Positions 45,488-55,641 of a stretch of 64,000 bases of DNA are shown piece by piece. The first letter of the stretch is position 1. Each line of letters opens with the position of its first letter. Source of the stretch: Gammaproteobacteria bacterium. GTDB taxonomy: Bacteria; Pseudomonadota; Gammaproteobacteria; Enterobacterales; Kangiellaceae. Under the pieces are notes generated by a model that was not told the DNA's origin, made no database searches, and worked only from the letters and a program-made list of their open reading frames with translations. The stretch covers positions 62,001 to 126,000 of the forward strand of contig JABXHY010000024.1 in the NCBI GenBank assembly GCA_013373375.1. The letters run 5' to 3'. The position numbers and the translations under genes were made by a program.

Positions 45488-46045
45488 GTGATTAACGATA
45501 TTAAAGCTGATGCAAAAACTAGAATGGGCAAGTCAGTCGATGCGTTCAAGCAAGATTTGACTAAGATTCGAACAGGACGTGCGCATCCCAGCTTAATCGA
45601 ACATTTAACTGTGTCTTACTACGGTGCTGATACGCCAATTACTCAAGTAGCAAATGTATCAATTGCAGATGCCCGCACATTGCAGGTTCAGCCTTGGGAA
45701 AAAGACATGGTTGCTGCGGTTGAAAAAGCAATTTTGAATTCAGACTTAGGTTTGAACCCTAATACTGCAGGTCAAATTATTCGTATTCCTCTTCCTCCTT
45801 TGACAGAAGAGCGTCGCAAAGATTTGATCAAAGTGGTGAGAGGCGAGGCTGAAGCTGCGAAAGTTGCAGTTCGAAATATTCGCCGAGATGCTAACTCTAC
45901 TTTTAAAGAGTTGGTTAAAGAAAAAGAAATATCGGAAGACGAAGAGCGCAGAGCTCAAGATGATATTCAAAAATTAACAGACGATCACGTAGCGAAAATT
46001 GACTCGGTTCTTGCTGAAAAAGAAGACGAGTTAATGGAAATATAA
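45488..46045 (+). CDS. frr: Ribosome recycling factor
   Basis: A 185-residue RRF that splits post-termination ribosomes with EF-G. It carries [20 protein letters not shown] with the family's conserved [20 protein letters not shown], and the C-terminal helix [18 protein letters not shown]. It starts with GTG at 45488; GGGG lies 8 bases upstream. The length equals E. coli (185). Confidence 0.98.
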   Translation: MINDIKADAKTRMGKSVDAFKQDLTKIRTGRAHPSLIEHLTVSYYGADTPITQVANVSIADARTLQVQPWEKDMVAAVEKAILNSDLGLNPNTAGQIIRIPLPPLTEERRKDLIKVVRGEAEAAKVAVRNIRRDANSTFKELVKEKEISEDEERRAQDDIQKLTDDHVAKIDSVLAEKEDELMEI

Positions 46046-46071
46046 CGGCTCGATGATCCTATCGAACTATG

Positions 46072-46091
46072 CGCCGCGTTTGCCCGCGGCG
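46072..46091 (+). other. GC-rich hairpin between frr and uppS
   Basis: CGCCGCG (46072-46078) pairs with CGCGGCG (46085-46091) around TTTGCC, followed by TTTGTGTATTTATAT. The U-tract is broken, so it may act as a weak terminator or stabilise the frr 3' end. It ends 16 bases before the uppS ATG. Confidence 0.5.
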
Positions 46092-46107
46092 TTTGTGTAT
46101 TTATATC

Positions 46108-46854
46108 ATGACATCTGAAGAACCAACATCACTCCTTCCAAGCCACATTGCAATCATTATGGATGGCAACGGACGCTGGGCACAAGCTCAGGGGAAAAAG
46201 CGTGTCCAAGGGCACAAGGTTGGAATGGAAAGGGCGCGAGATATAGTAGCGCATTGCGGTAAGCTCGGTGTTCAAACGCTCACCTTATTTGCGTTTAGCA
46301 GTGAAAACTGGTCGAGGCCAGAAGAAGAAGTTGGATTTTTAATGAACTTGTTTGTAACTGGCTTAACTCGAGAGAGTAAGACATTACATAAAAACAATGT
46401 TCAATTGCGCGTTATTGGAGATGTGTCGCGATTCGACAAAAAGTTACAGGCGGCAATTTCTAAAGCAGAAGATCTGACGCGTAATAACAAGGGGATAGTG
46501 TTGCAAATTGCTGCGAATTACGGTGGCAAATGGGACATTATCCAAGCCGTTAATAAATTAATATCAAAAATACCAAATAAAAGTTTGGCTGAACCTGTTA
46601 CAGAGCAAATGCTCGAGTCCGAGTTGGTTGGAAGCGATCTTCCTCATGTCGATCTAATGATTCGAACAGGAGGAGAAAAGCGCATCAGTAACTTTTTACT
46701 GTGGCAGTGTGCTTACTCAGAATTGTACTTCAGTGAGAAGCTGTGGCCTGAGTTTAATGAAACTGCTCTTGATGCTGCTCTTTCCGAATATTCGAATCGT
46801 CAGAGACGTTTTGGACAAACATCTGAACAGGTAATGGCAGAGCAGACAAAATAG
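46108..46854 (+). CDS. uppS: Undecaprenyl diphosphate synthase (cis-prenyltransferase)
   Basis: A 248-residue cytosolic/peripheral enzyme extending FPP with IPP to the C55 carrier lipid for peptidoglycan. Motifs: IAIIMDGNGRWA with the catalytic Asp, FAFSSENWSRP, IAANYGGKWDI, and IRTGGEKRISNFLLWQCAYSELYF. I choose ATG 46108 over ATG 46069: the latter would add 13 residues encoded by the GC hairpin. Neither start has a good ribosome site. It lies ahead of cdsA and dxr. Confidence 0.94.
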   Translation: MTSEEPTSLLPSHIAIIMDGNGRWAQAQGKKRVQGHKVGMERARDIVAHCGKLGVQTLTLFAFSSENWSRPEEEVGFLMNLFVTGLTRESKTLHKNNVQLRVIGDVSRFDKKLQAAISKAEDLTRNNKGIVLQIAANYGGKWDIIQAVNKLISKIPNKSLAEPVTEQMLESELVGSDLPHVDLMIRTGGEKRISNFLLWQCAYSELYFSEKLWPEFNETALDAALSEYSNRQRRFGQTSEQVMAEQTK

Positions 46855-46864
46855 GAAGCCTTTA

Positions 46865-47743
46865 ATGTTAAAGCAAAGAATAATTACGGCAGTACTGCTC
46901 CTTCCTTTGGTTGGATTTTTATTGTTTGGAATTGATCTCGCTACATTTGCTGTTGCATTAGTGATTGTTGCCTATTTAATGGCACTTGAGTGGGGAAAGC
47001 TCAGTGGCTTGAACTCAACTACTTCCCGTTCGTTTTATGCATTAGTTGTCAGCTTAATTGCTTTGGGTATTTGGTATTGGGCACCAGCATTATATCTTTG
47101 GCCCTCTACCTGGTTTATCGAGTTTCACTTTACTTCAACGCTAATTATTTTTTGGCTCGCGATAGTTGGTTGGTTTGTCGCAGCTCTGATGATTTTTATT
47201 TCAAAATCTCATCGTTCATTTTGGGCTAAAAATTTGGCTCCTCGCCTTATTATGGGAGTAGTTTTAATTTTGGGCTTCTGGGTTTCGGCTGTTGCACTTC
47301 GAGGAGCGGGATTGTCTACTGACCCTTACAAGGGCGGCTACATGGTTTTGTTTATGCTAACCATCATTTGGGGAGCTGATATTGGCGGATACATTTTTGG
47401 TAAGTTATTCGGTCGAAACAAACTGGCTCCGACTGTAAGCCCTGGGAAAACTTGGGAAGGCGTTGCAGGTGGCGTTGGTCTAAGTCTAGGAGTGGCGATT
47501 GCAGGCAGCTTCCTGCTTGGATTACCGATTCAGCCAATTTACATTTTTATTCCTTGTATGATCGCATTGGTTTTTATTGCCATAATCGGCGATTTATTTG
47601 AAAGTTTATTAAAGCGCGAAGTTCAGGTGAAAGACTCTAGTAACTTGTTACCTGGGCATGGTGGTTTGCTCGATCGATTGGACAGCACCATAGCTGTAGC
47701 TCCTTTTTTCCTATTAACTGCGAAAGTTCTTGGGTGGATCTGA
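46865..47743 (+). CDS. cdsA: Phosphatidate cytidylyltransferase (CDP-diglyceride synthase)
   Basis: A 292-residue inner-membrane enzyme making CDP-diacylglycerol from phosphatidate and CTP, with about eight helices. Diagnostic motifs: WGADIGGYIFGKLFGRNKLAP, VSPGKTWEG, and the CDS signature IIGDLFESLLKREVQVKDSSNLLPGHGG (read in pieces) ending LDRLDS. It starts 10 bases after uppS. Its stop overlaps the dxr start (TGATG). Confidence 0.96.
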   Translation: MLKQRIITAVLLLPLVGFLLFGIDLATFAVALVIVAYLMALEWGKLSGLNSTTSRSFYALVVSLIALGIWYWAPALYLWPSTWFIEFHFTSTLIIFWLAIVGWFVAALMIFISKSHRSFWAKNLAPRLIMGVVLILGFWVSAVALRGAGLSTDPYKGGYMVLFMLTIIWGADIGGYIFGKLFGRNKLAPTVSPGKTWEGVAGGVGLSLGVAIAGSFLLGLPIQPIYIFIPCMIALVFIAIIGDLFESLLKREVQVKDSSNLLPGHGGLLDRLDSTIAVAPFFLLTAKVLGWI

Positions 47744-48924
47744 TGCAATCCTTGACGGTATTAGGAGCTACTGGTTCCATTGGTGTTAGCACTTTAAATG
47801 TGGTCTCTCAGCATACTGATAAGTATCAGGTTTTTGCATTGACGGCATTTAGCAATACCAACAAATTAATTGAGCAAGCGTGTGAGCATGAACCGGAGTT
47901 CGTCGTTATTGCTGATGAATCTAATAAGCACCAGTCCGCTGAGATACAAAAAAGATTGCCTGCTCGCACTAAATTATTGTTTGGTTCTGAAGCTTTAGAG
48001 CAAGTAGCATCAGAACAGAAAGTCGATATAGTTATGGCGGCTATTGTCGGAGCGGCTGGCGTGAGACCAACGTTAGCGGCAGCTCGTGCCGGAAAGAAAG
48101 TATTGTTAGCGAATAAAGAATCGCTTGTTGTCACGGGGAATTTAATGATTGATACCGTGAAACATAATAACGCGACACTGTTGCCAATAGACTCTGAACA
48201 CAACGCTATTTTTCAATGTTTACCAGAGCAGTACAACGGCGCATTGTATGACCGAAAACAAGTGTCGAAGATTTTACTAACCGGTTCGGGAGGTCCATTT
48301 CGTGAGACACCTCTGGATCAACTTTGTCAAGTCACTCCAGCGCAAGCATGTGCACATCCTAATTGGAACATGGGACAGAAAATCTCTGTCGACTCAGCGA
48401 CTATGATGAATAAAGGCCTCGAAGTCATCGAAGCTTGTTATTTGTTTGGTATTGGCACCCAGCAGTTGGAGGTCGTTCTTCATCCTCAAAGTATAGTTCA
48501 TTCGATGGTCAGTTACTGTGACGGCTCTGTTATTGCTCAATTAGGGCAACCTGATATGCGTACACCGATTGCCTATGGATTGGCTTGGCCGAACCGAATT
48601 GATGCAGGTGTGGAACCTTTGGATTTTAGCGTGGTCTCTCAATTAGACTTTTCCAGTCCTGACCTTAATCGTTACCCTTGTTTGAAATTAGCCTTTGAAG
48701 CTTTTGACGAAGGTGGTAGCATGCCCGCGGTATTGAATGCAGCAAATGAGATATCAGTTGCTGCATTTTTGAACGGTGGTATCAAATTTACTGATATCGC
48801 GGCGGTTAATGAGTCCGTTATGTCGAGTCAAGATTGGCCGGCAGCTCTGGAACTCGAGGATTTACTCGAGCAGGATCGCATTGCACGAGATAACGCGCAG
48901 CATTTTATAAACAAACTGAATTAG
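47743..48924 (+). CDS. dxr: 1-deoxy-D-xylulose 5-phosphate reductoisomerase
   Basis: A 393-residue MEP-pathway enzyme converting DXP to MEP with NADPH. Motifs: the Rossmann loop TVLGATGSIGVSTL, LANKESLV, the metal/substrate motif PIDSEHNAIFQCL, SGGPFRE, and NMGQKISVDSATMMNKGLE. The start at 47743 overlaps the cdsA stop; the frame extends 3 codons upstream. In E. coli dxr precedes uppS, so the order differs here. Confidence 0.97.
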   Translation: MQSLTVLGATGSIGVSTLNVVSQHTDKYQVFALTAFSNTNKLIEQACEHEPEFVVIADESNKHQSAEIQKRLPARTKLLFGSEALEQVASEQKVDIVMAAIVGAAGVRPTLAAARAGKKVLLANKESLVVTGNLMIDTVKHNNATLLPIDSEHNAIFQCLPEQYNGALYDRKQVSKILLTGSGGPFRETPLDQLCQVTPAQACAHPNWNMGQKISVDSATMMNKGLEVIEACYLFGIGTQQLEVVLHPQSIVHSMVSYCDGSVIAQLGQPDMRTPIAYGLAWPNRIDAGVEPLDFSVVSQLDFSSPDLNRYPCLKLAFEAFDEGGSMPAVLNAANEISVAAFLNGGIKFTDIAAVNESVMSSQDWPAALELEDLLEQDRIARDNAQHFINKLN

Positions 48925-50252
48925 TGAATATTTTAGACATACTTTACAACTTATTTTTCTTTCTTGTTGCACTTGGCGTCCTTGTGACTTTCCATGAGTG
49001 GGGGCACTTTTACGCTGCGAGAAAGCTGGGCGTTAAGGTACTCCGTTTTTCCGTGGGATTCGGCAAACCGCTATTTAAAAAAGTTGGTAAAGACGGTGTT
49101 GAATACGTGATTGCCGGTATTCCGCTGGGTGGTTACGTCAAAATGCTGGATGAGCGAGAGGCAGACGTCCCAGACGACCAGAAGGCGTTTGCCTTTAATC
49201 GACAGCCGGTATGGAAGCGCAACATTATTGTTTTCGCAGGCCCGTTCGCTAATTTTGTCCTCGCACTGGCTTTGTACTGGGTGATGTTTCTATCGGGTAC
49301 CTGGGTTTTCAAAGCAGTCGTTGAGCAACCTCCTGAACAATCGATAGCTGCCTCAGCCGGACTGAATTTAAATGACCAAATTGTAGAAGTTGACGGAACG
49401 CCTGTCACAGGGTGGAAAGAGGTCTCATGGGCTCTTGTTGAAAGACTGGGTGAACAAGGAGAAATTTCTCTCAGAGTCATTGATGTGTTTGGGCATGAAA
49501 GAGACGTTCTTCTAAGCATTAATGACTGGGCAGTCGATGAAAGAAGACCTGATGTTTTGGGCAGTCTTGGACTTCAACCGAAGAAAAGTATCCCGCCTGT
49601 ATTAGGTGAAGTCAGTGAAGGATTACCCGCAGACTTAGCTGGATTACGCACCGGTGATTTGATTGTTGAAATGAATAAAAAGCCTATTGCTAGCTTTAAT
49701 GAGATCAGTCTTTTTATGTCGAAAGTTTCGAACAACGAACCAATCGAATTGATTATTGAAAACGAAAGTGGGAAAAAAGAACTGCTGGTCGCGCCAGAGC
49801 TAAATAATGGTCGATGGATAATCGGTGTAATGCCGATGCCTATGTACGAGTTTCATCAAGCGGGTCCTCTCGACAGTATTCTATTGGCGTATGACGAAAC
49901 AGTTAAAGTTCTAAAACTAACCGCGACCACGTTTGTAAAATTAATTACTGGTGAAGTTTCACCGAAAGCGCTGGGCGGACCCATAGCGATTGCTGAAGGC
50001 GCTGGAGCCTCAGCTCGAGGTGGTTGGGTATATTTCTTAAGTTTTTTGGGAATGATCAGCGTAAATCTTGGTCTGATAAATTTATTGCCAGTGCCAGTAC
50101 TCGATGGTGGTCACCTTTTATTCAATACCCTTGAATGGTTGAAAGGTAAGCCGTTGTCTGAAAGTGCACAAGAATATGGCATGAGAATCGGAATAGTACT
50201 GGTATTAGGATTGATGGCGATTGCATTTATCAATGATATCGCTCGTTTGTAG
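48924..50252 (+). CDS. rseP: RIP metalloprotease RseP (site-2 protease)
   Basis: A 442-residue inner-membrane Zn protease that cleaves anti-sigma-E RseA and clears signal peptides. HEWGH in the first helix (FHEWGHFYAARKLGV), GGYVKMLDERE, two PDZ domains (about 120-200 and 215-290), and NLLPVPVLDGGHL, which supplies the third Zn ligand, are all present. It starts with GTG overlapping the dxr stop (TAGTG). The length is close to E. coli (450). It lies just before bamA, linking envelope stress and outer-membrane protein assembly. Confidence 0.96.
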   Translation: MNILDILYNLFFFLVALGVLVTFHEWGHFYAARKLGVKVLRFSVGFGKPLFKKVGKDGVEYVIAGIPLGGYVKMLDEREADVPDDQKAFAFNRQPVWKRNIIVFAGPFANFVLALALYWVMFLSGTWVFKAVVEQPPEQSIAASAGLNLNDQIVEVDGTPVTGWKEVSWALVERLGEQGEISLRVIDVFGHERDVLLSINDWAVDERRPDVLGSLGLQPKKSIPPVLGEVSEGLPADLAGLRTGDLIVEMNKKPIASFNEISLFMSKVSNNEPIELIIENESGKKELLVAPELNNGRWIIGVMPMPMYEFHQAGPLDSILLAYDETVKVLKLTATTFVKLITGEVSPKALGGPIAIAEGAGASARGGWVYFLSFLGMISVNLGLINLLPVPVLDGGHLLFNTLEWLKGKPLSESAQEYGMRIGIVLVLGLMAIAFINDIARL

Positions 50253-50273
50253 TGTGGAGTTAACGAGTCTTTT

Positions 50274-52754
50274 ATGACAATAAAACGAATAATATACGTT
50301 TGCTGCTTATTTTTCTTATTGAGCAGTGCACATGCTAGCTTTTCTGCTTTCAAAGTAGAAGATATTAAAGTTAATGGTTTGCAAAGAATCGACCTCGGTA
50401 CTTTTTTCACCTACTTGCCAATTCAAGTTGGTGAGCAGTTAGATGAAGCAAGGTTACCCACAATCATACGAGCTCTGAATAGCACTGGTTCATTTCAATA
50501 TGTAAAAGTGTCACGCGAAGGGAACACAATTATATTTGATGTGGAAGAGCGACCAGTTATTGCTGAAATAATAATTGAAGGCAACAGAGAGCTGAAAACA
50601 GAAGATTTACTCAATGGAATGAGAAGTGCAGGTTTCGCTAAAGGTGAGGTATATCAACCTGCGGCACTAGAGGCAATCGCTTCTGAAATTGAAAGTCAAT
50701 ATTTCTCACATGGTAAGTATGGTGTAAAGATTAAGACCCGAGCCATTCAAATGTCCCGAAATCGTGTACAAGTAAGAATGGATGTGGATGAAGGTGAGCC
50801 TGCAACTTTAAAAGAAATTAACATTGTTGGTAATAAAGTATTTACCGATCAGGAGTTGCTTGACCAGTTCGAACTCGGTACTGGAGGCTTATTTTCATTT
50901 GTTACCAGTGATGACCAATACGCTCGAGAAAAGTTGTCAGGTGATCTAGAAAAGCTCCGTAACTATTATCTCGATCGCGGCTATTTAAAATTTCAAATTG
51001 ATTCGACTCAGGTGGCAATTTCTCCAGATCGTAAAGGTATGTTTATCACCATTAATGTTTCTGAGGGTGAAAAATTTACCGTCAGTGACATTAAGTTTTC
51101 GGGAGAGCTTATTTATACAGAAGAGCAATTAAGAACTTTAGTTCCACTCAAAAATGGTGATACCTACAGCGGTGCGGCGATAAGTTTTGCCGAAGAGCGA
51201 ATTTCAGAATGGCTCGGTTTTAGAGGGTATGCATTCGCGAGTGTAATGAGTGTTCCCGATATTGACGAAGATAAATTAGAAGTAGATCTTACTATTTTTG
51301 TCGATCCTAAAAAGAGAACTTACATTAGACGAGTGACTTTCTCCGGTAATGAGAGTACAGATGACCATGTGTTTCGCCGAGAGGTTCGTTTGATGGAGAG
51401 TGAAGCTCTTTCTACTCAACTCGTTGAGCGATCAAAAACTAGAATGGAAAGACTTCCATTCGTCGAAACAGTATCTGTAGAAACGCCTAAAGTTGAAGGT
51501 ACTGATGACCAGGTCGATGTGGAATTTAAAGTGAAAGAGCGTTCTGCAGGAACTATTTCTGGAGGCTTGGGTTACGGTAGTTTTTATGGTTTATCACTTC
51601 AGGCGAGTGTCAGCCACGATAACTTCTTGGGAAGTGGTGATCGGGTTGGTCTTGCTGTTAATACAGCTAAAGCGATTCAGAACTACAGCTTCAATTACAC
51701 GCAGCCTTACTTTACGGTGGATGGTGTCAGTTTAAGTTACAATGCTTTTTTCCGTGAAACAGATTATCGTGAATTAAATATTAACCGTTCGTCACAAACC
51801 TCGCTAGGAGCGGGCGTAACATGGAGCTTCCCGTTGAGCGAAGTTTCAAGGGTTAGTGTTGGTGGAAGCTTTTTGGATAATCAGTTGAATTCGTACGCTC
51901 AAGATCCATTTGGTAGTCGAGCGCAAGGTATCATTGATTTATTTTCGAGTTTTGGTCTTGATCCTTACACCGACTCAACTCTCGATTTTGAGTTATTTGA
52001 AGGTCAAGTTGGCTGGGTGAGAAATACGCTAAATCGCGGAATCTTCCCAGACAGCGGGACATTAAATCGAGTAACACTTGAAGCCACAACACCTGGTGCT
52101 GATCTTGAGTATTATAAAGTGACCTATGATTTTTCTAATTATTGGGCCTTTACTCAAGGATGGAGCTTAAAGTCTGCATTTTCCCTTGCTTATGGAAATG
52201 GGTATGGTGACACGCTCAGATTGCCCTACTTTGAAAACTTTTACGGTGGCTCTTCAGACTCCTTGAGAGGTTTTGAAAACAACACGGTAGGACCTCGGCA
52301 AATTATCCGAACGCCTTTAACTGAGACAATCGTTGCTCCAGATGGCACACCCATAGTCATTCGTCTGCCAGAAGAGAACGATGTATTTCAATTAACTTCG
52401 TTTTCCTCTGGTGGTAATGCGAGTGCAACCGGTACCCTTGAACTGATTTTTCCTACACCTTTTGCTGAAAATTCAAGAAGTGTCAGAACCAGCTTTTTTA
52501 TTGACGTAGGGAATGTTTGGGATACTGAGTTCGACGTTGACAGATTTGATGGTTATACTGCTCGTCTTCCTGATGGCACAGACGGGCCTATTCCGGACTT
52601 CAGTGACCCGAGTTTCTATCGAGTATCTGCGGGTTTTGCAGTACAGTGGTTGTCACCAATGGGACCAATTTCAATTAGCCTTGGCCGGCCATTAAAAGAA
52701 CAGCGGTTTGATGATTTTGAACAAATTCAATTTAATATAGGTAGAACTTTTTAA
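50274..52754 (+). CDS. bamA: Outer-membrane protein assembly factor BamA
   Basis: An 826-residue Omp85 protein, the core of the BAM complex. A signal peptide (ending AHA near residue 21) is followed by five POTRA domains (about 24-425), the first opening FKVEDIKVNGLQRI, and a 16-strand barrel (about 430-826). The barrel carries the lid motif LRGFENNTVGPR, of the V/I-R-G-F/Y class, and ends in Phe. The surface loop around 700 (VAPDGTPIVIRLPEEND) is longer than I expect. It lies 21 bases after rseP. Confidence 0.97.
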   Translation: MTIKRIIYVCCLFFLLSSAHASFSAFKVEDIKVNGLQRIDLGTFFTYLPIQVGEQLDEARLPTIIRALNSTGSFQYVKVSREGNTIIFDVEERPVIAEIIIEGNRELKTEDLLNGMRSAGFAKGEVYQPAALEAIASEIESQYFSHGKYGVKIKTRAIQMSRNRVQVRMDVDEGEPATLKEINIVGNKVFTDQELLDQFELGTGGLFSFVTSDDQYAREKLSGDLEKLRNYYLDRGYLKFQIDSTQVAISPDRKGMFITINVSEGEKFTVSDIKFSGELIYTEEQLRTLVPLKNGDTYSGAAISFAEERISEWLGFRGYAFASVMSVPDIDEDKLEVDLTIFVDPKKRTYIRRVTFSGNESTDDHVFRREVRLMESEALSTQLVERSKTRMERLPFVETVSVETPKVEGTDDQVDVEFKVKERSAGTISGGLGYGSFYGLSLQASVSHDNFLGSGDRVGLAVNTAKAIQNYSFNYTQPYFTVDGVSLSYNAFFRETDYRELNINRSSQTSLGAGVTWSFPLSEVSRVSVGGSFLDNQLNSYAQDPFGSRAQGIIDLFSSFGLDPYTDSTLDFELFEGQVGWVRNTLNRGIFPDSGTLNRVTLEATTPGADLEYYKVTYDFSNYWAFTQGWSLKSAFSLAYGNGYGDTLRLPYFENFYGGSSDSLRGFENNTVGPRQIIRTPLTETIVAPDGTPIVIRLPEENDVFQLTSFSSGGNASATGTLELIFPTPFAENSRSVRTSFFIDVGNVWDTEFDVDRFDGYTARLPDGTDGPIPDFSDPSFYRVSAGFAVQWLSPMGPISISLGRPLKEQRFDDFEQIQFNIGRTF

Positions 52755-52825
52755 CTTTAAATAACCGCATTAAGTACAAATTTTATTTCGAATGAACTAA
52801 AGCAATTACGAAGAGGATTTTATAC

Positions 52826-53338
52826 GTGAGTAATTATATTAAATATTTTGTAGCTGCGATTGTAATGACGATTGTTTCATCAACAGTTGCTGCTGAATCT
52901 AAAGTGGGTTTTGTTGATATTCAATACGTGCTGGCGAAATCTCCGCAACGTGTTGCAATTGGTGAAAAATTGAAGGCTGAGTTTAAAGAGCAATATGAAG
53001 AGCTTGATAAACTTGCAAATCAAGGTAAAGACCTTCAAGAAAAAGCTCAAAAAGATGCTGCTACTATGTCTCAAGACCAACGCATCGAAACATCTCGTAA
53101 ACTTCAAGAGCTAGAAACTCAAATTAAACTTAAGCAGAAGAATTTACAGGAAGACTATGAGCGTCGTGGTCAAGAAGAGCAGCGCGCCTTATTAGTGAAA
53201 ATTCAAGAGCAGGTTTCTGCTGTTGCAAAAGAAGAAAAAGTTAATATGATTGTTAATAAGTCAGCATTATTGTGGGCTGATCAATCATTAGATTTATCTG
53301 AGAAGGTTTTGGCTAAAATGAGCTCTGTTGGAAACTAA
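52826..53338 (+). CDS. skp: Periplasmic chaperone Skp (OmpH)
   Basis: A 170-residue periplasmic chaperone that holds unfolded outer-membrane proteins for BamA. It has a signal peptide (cleavage near ATVAA-E, residue about 23), VGFVDIQYVLAKSPQ, and then a long charged coiled coil (about 50-130) forming the tentacles. It starts with GTG at 52826 after AGAGGA. It lies directly after bamA, as usual. Confidence 0.94.
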   Translation: MSNYIKYFVAAIVMTIVSSTVAAESKVGFVDIQYVLAKSPQRVAIGEKLKAEFKEQYEELDKLANQGKDLQEKAQKDAATMSQDQRIETSRKLQELETQIKLKQKNLQEDYERRGQEEQRALLVKIQEQVSAVAKEEKVNMIVNKSALLWADQSLDLSEKVLAKMSSVGN

Positions 53339-53349
53339 GAAATAGTTGA

Positions 53350-54390
53350 ATGGCGGGTTTCTCATTAGAACAAATTGCCAATAAAATTGGCGCAGAAGTA
53401 AAAGGAGACGCGGCTTGCCGCGTCTTCGCTATTAATACAATTCAAGATGCCAAGAGTGGTGATATCGCTTTTTTAAGTAATCCCAAGTACCAATCATTTT
53501 TAGATTCAACTCAAGCGTCAGCGGTCATTCTAGCGCCTGATCTTGCGGCCAATTTTTCTGGTAATGCGCTTGTACTGGATAATCCATACCTTGGTTTCGC
53601 ACGAGTTGCTCAATTATTAGATACAACTCCACAACTAAATCCCGGTATTCATCCTTCAGCTATTATTGCGCCCTCGGCTATAGTCTCCGAGACAGCTGCT
53701 ATTGCAGAGAATGTCGTAATCGGAAAAGATGCGGTTATCGGAGAGCACTGTCAAATAAGAGCAAATTGTGTCATTGGAGATGGATGTAAAATTGGCAGTG
53801 AAACACTGCTTTATCCGAATGTAACGGTTTATCATGACGTCACCATTGGACAGCGAGGCATTATTCACTCAGGAACAATAATTGGTAGTGATGGTTTCGG
53901 TTTTGCTAATGACAAAGGTGTTTGGGTCAAAATTCCACAATTAGGTGGGGTGACTATTGGCGATGATTTTGAATGTGGTGCCAACTGCACAATTGATCGC
54001 GGAGCCATTAATCCGACCGTAATTGGTAACGATGTTAAGCTCGATAATCTGTGCCATCTTGCACACAATGTTCAGTTTGGTTCACACAGTGCAATGGCCG
54101 CTTATTCTGGTGTTGCCGGTAGCTCGACCGTTGGTGAGTACTGTACTTTAAGTGGACGAGTGACTATTCTTGGACATATCAATCTCGAAGATGGCGTACA
54201 TGTGACAGCAGGCTCTCAGGTCGGCAAATCTCTGGAAAAAGGAGCTTACTCATCTGGCAGTCCATTAATGAGCAATCGAGAATGGAAACGCAGTGTTGCG
54301 CGAGTTCGTCAGCTTGATGATATGGCTAAATCCATTAAACAATTACAAAAAGAAATTGAAAAATTAAAAAGAGAGAAAGGTGATGAGTGA
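53350..54390 (+). CDS. lpxD: UDP-3-O-(3-hydroxyacyl)glucosamine N-acyltransferase
   Basis: A 346-residue lipid A enzyme adding the second 3-hydroxyacyl chain. An N-terminal uridine-binding domain ([18 protein letters not shown]) is followed by a left-handed beta-helix of hexapeptide repeats (about 100-300), the catalytic His region HLAHNVQFG, and a C-terminal helix ([24 protein letters not shown]). The length matches E. coli (341). It overlaps fabZ by 8 bases. Confidence 0.97.
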   Translation: MAGFSLEQIANKIGAEVKGDAACRVFAINTIQDAKSGDIAFLSNPKYQSFLDSTQASAVILAPDLAANFSGNALVLDNPYLGFARVAQLLDTTPQLNPGIHPSAIIAPSAIVSETAAIAENVVIGKDAVIGEHCQIRANCVIGDGCKIGSETLLYPNVTVYHDVTIGQRGIIHSGTIIGSDGFGFANDKGVWVKIPQLGGVTIGDDFECGANCTIDRGAINPTVIGNDVKLDNLCHLAHNVQFGSHSAMAAYSGVAGSSTVGEYCTLSGRVTILGHINLEDGVHVTAGSQVGKSLEKGAYSSGSPLMSNREWKRSVARVRQLDDMAKSIKQLQKEIEKLKREKGDE

Positions 54391-54847
54391 AACAAATGAA
54401 ATTTCGATGATGGATATTCATCAAGTAATGCAGCACTTGCCGCACCGTTATCCTTTCTTGCTAATTGATCGTGTACTGGATTACAGACTTGGCGAATCTT
54501 TGCATGCGATAAAAAATATCACGGTTAATGAGCCATGCTTTACCGGTCATTTTCCTCATCGACCGGTTATGCCAGGTGTCTTAATTTTAGAAGCTTTGGC
54601 TCAAGCGACAGGGATATTGGCATTTAAAACTATGGGGGAGTTACCCAACGACGGTTCGATTTATTATTTTGTGGGAATTGATAACGCTCGATTCAAAAAA
54701 CCTGTTGAGCCAGGCGATCAAGTACATTTAAAAGTTGTTGTCGAAAAACGCAAAAAAGATATGTGGAAATTCAGTGCAGTTGCAACGGTTGATGATCAAG
54801 TTGTTTGCTCTGCTGACTTAATGTGTGCGAAAAAGAGCGTCGTATGA
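54383..54847 (+). CDS. fabZ: 3-hydroxyacyl-[ACP] dehydratase FabZ
   Basis: A 154-residue hot-dog-fold dehydratase for unsaturated and saturated fatty acid elongation. It contains [13 protein letters not shown], the catalytic His of [22 protein letters not shown], and [17 protein letters not shown]. The start at 54383 lies within the lpxD end, after GAGAAAGG. Its stop overlaps the lpxA ATG (ATGA). The operon couples fatty-acid and lipid A synthesis, which compete for 3-hydroxyacyl-ACP. Confidence 0.97.
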   Translation: MSETNEISMMDIHQVMQHLPHRYPFLLIDRVLDYRLGESLHAIKNITVNEPCFTGHFPHRPVMPGVLILEALAQATGILAFKTMGELPNDGSIYYFVGIDNARFKKPVEPGDQVHLKVVVEKRKKDMWKFSAVATVDDQVVCSADLMCAKKSVV

Positions 54848-55605
54848 TTCATCCAACTGCCATTATAGATCCCAAAGCAGAACTGGCTGACAATGTTGAA
54901 ATTGGGCCCTATTCCATAATTGGTCCTGAAGTAAAAATTGATTCAGGGACTAGGGTTGGCCCTCATGTTGTGATTAATGGCGATACAACTATTGGAAAAA
55001 ATAATAGGTTTTTTCAATTTTCGAGTATTGGCGAAGAAAATCAAGATAAGAAATACGCAGGTGAACCAACGAAAACGATTATTGGAGACAACAATGTTTT
55101 TCGTGAATGTTGCACTATCCATCGTGGCACGGTTCAAGATATTGGTTACACAAAAATTGGAAATAATGGACTTTTCATGGCCTATACACACATCGCTCAT
55201 GACTGTGTTATTGGCGATAATGTCATTTTTGCAAATAATGCAAGCGTAGCAGGGCATGTCATAGTTAATGACTGGGTCATTCTAGGTGGATTCACAGGAG
55301 TACATCAGTTTTGTAAAATTGGTGAGCATGCTTTTTCGGGAATGAAAAGCAGCATTACTCAAGATGTGCCTCCGTATGTCATGCTTCATGAGGGAGAGCC
55401 CCGTGCAATAAATGCAGAAGGGCTAAAGCGTCGCGGTTTTGATACGGATCAAATTAGGGATATCAAAAATGCCTTTCGTGCAATTTATAGAAAAGGTTTA
55501 AAACTCGATCAAGCTATTGAAGAGATAAAATTAATTGGAAGCGGTGATCATTTAACTCGTTTAATCGATTTTATTCAGCAATCTGAACGCGGCATCGTTC
55601 GATAG
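54844..55605 (+). CDS. lpxA: UDP-N-acetylglucosamine acyltransferase
   Basis: A 253-residue beta-helix enzyme starting lipid A synthesis (3-O-acylation of UDP-GlcNAc). Hexapeptide repeats start at [21 protein letters not shown], with the catalytic His in [11 protein letters not shown], then [13 protein letters not shown]. The C-terminal helical domain carries FRAIYRKGL. The start at 54844 overlaps the fabZ stop. The length is close to E. coli (262). Confidence 0.97.
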   Translation: MIHPTAIIDPKAELADNVEIGPYSIIGPEVKIDSGTRVGPHVVINGDTTIGKNNRFFQFSSIGEENQDKKYAGEPTKTIIGDNNVFRECCTIHRGTVQDIGYTKIGNNGLFMAYTHIAHDCVIGDNVIFANNASVAGHVIVNDWVILGGFTGVHQFCKIGEHAFSGMKSSITQDVPPYVMLHEGEPRAINAEGLKRRGFDTDQIRDIKNAFRAIYRKGLKLDQAIEEIKLIGSGDHLTRLIDFIQQSERGIVR

Positions 55606-55641
55606 CCGTAAACACTTTCCCGTTCGCAAGGTTTATCGATC

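Noticed and set aside
46108-48924. uppS-cdsA-dxr order differs from the E. coli dxr-uppS-cdsA order
   Set aside because: As far as I know this order is common in other gammaproteobacteria, so it is not unusual.
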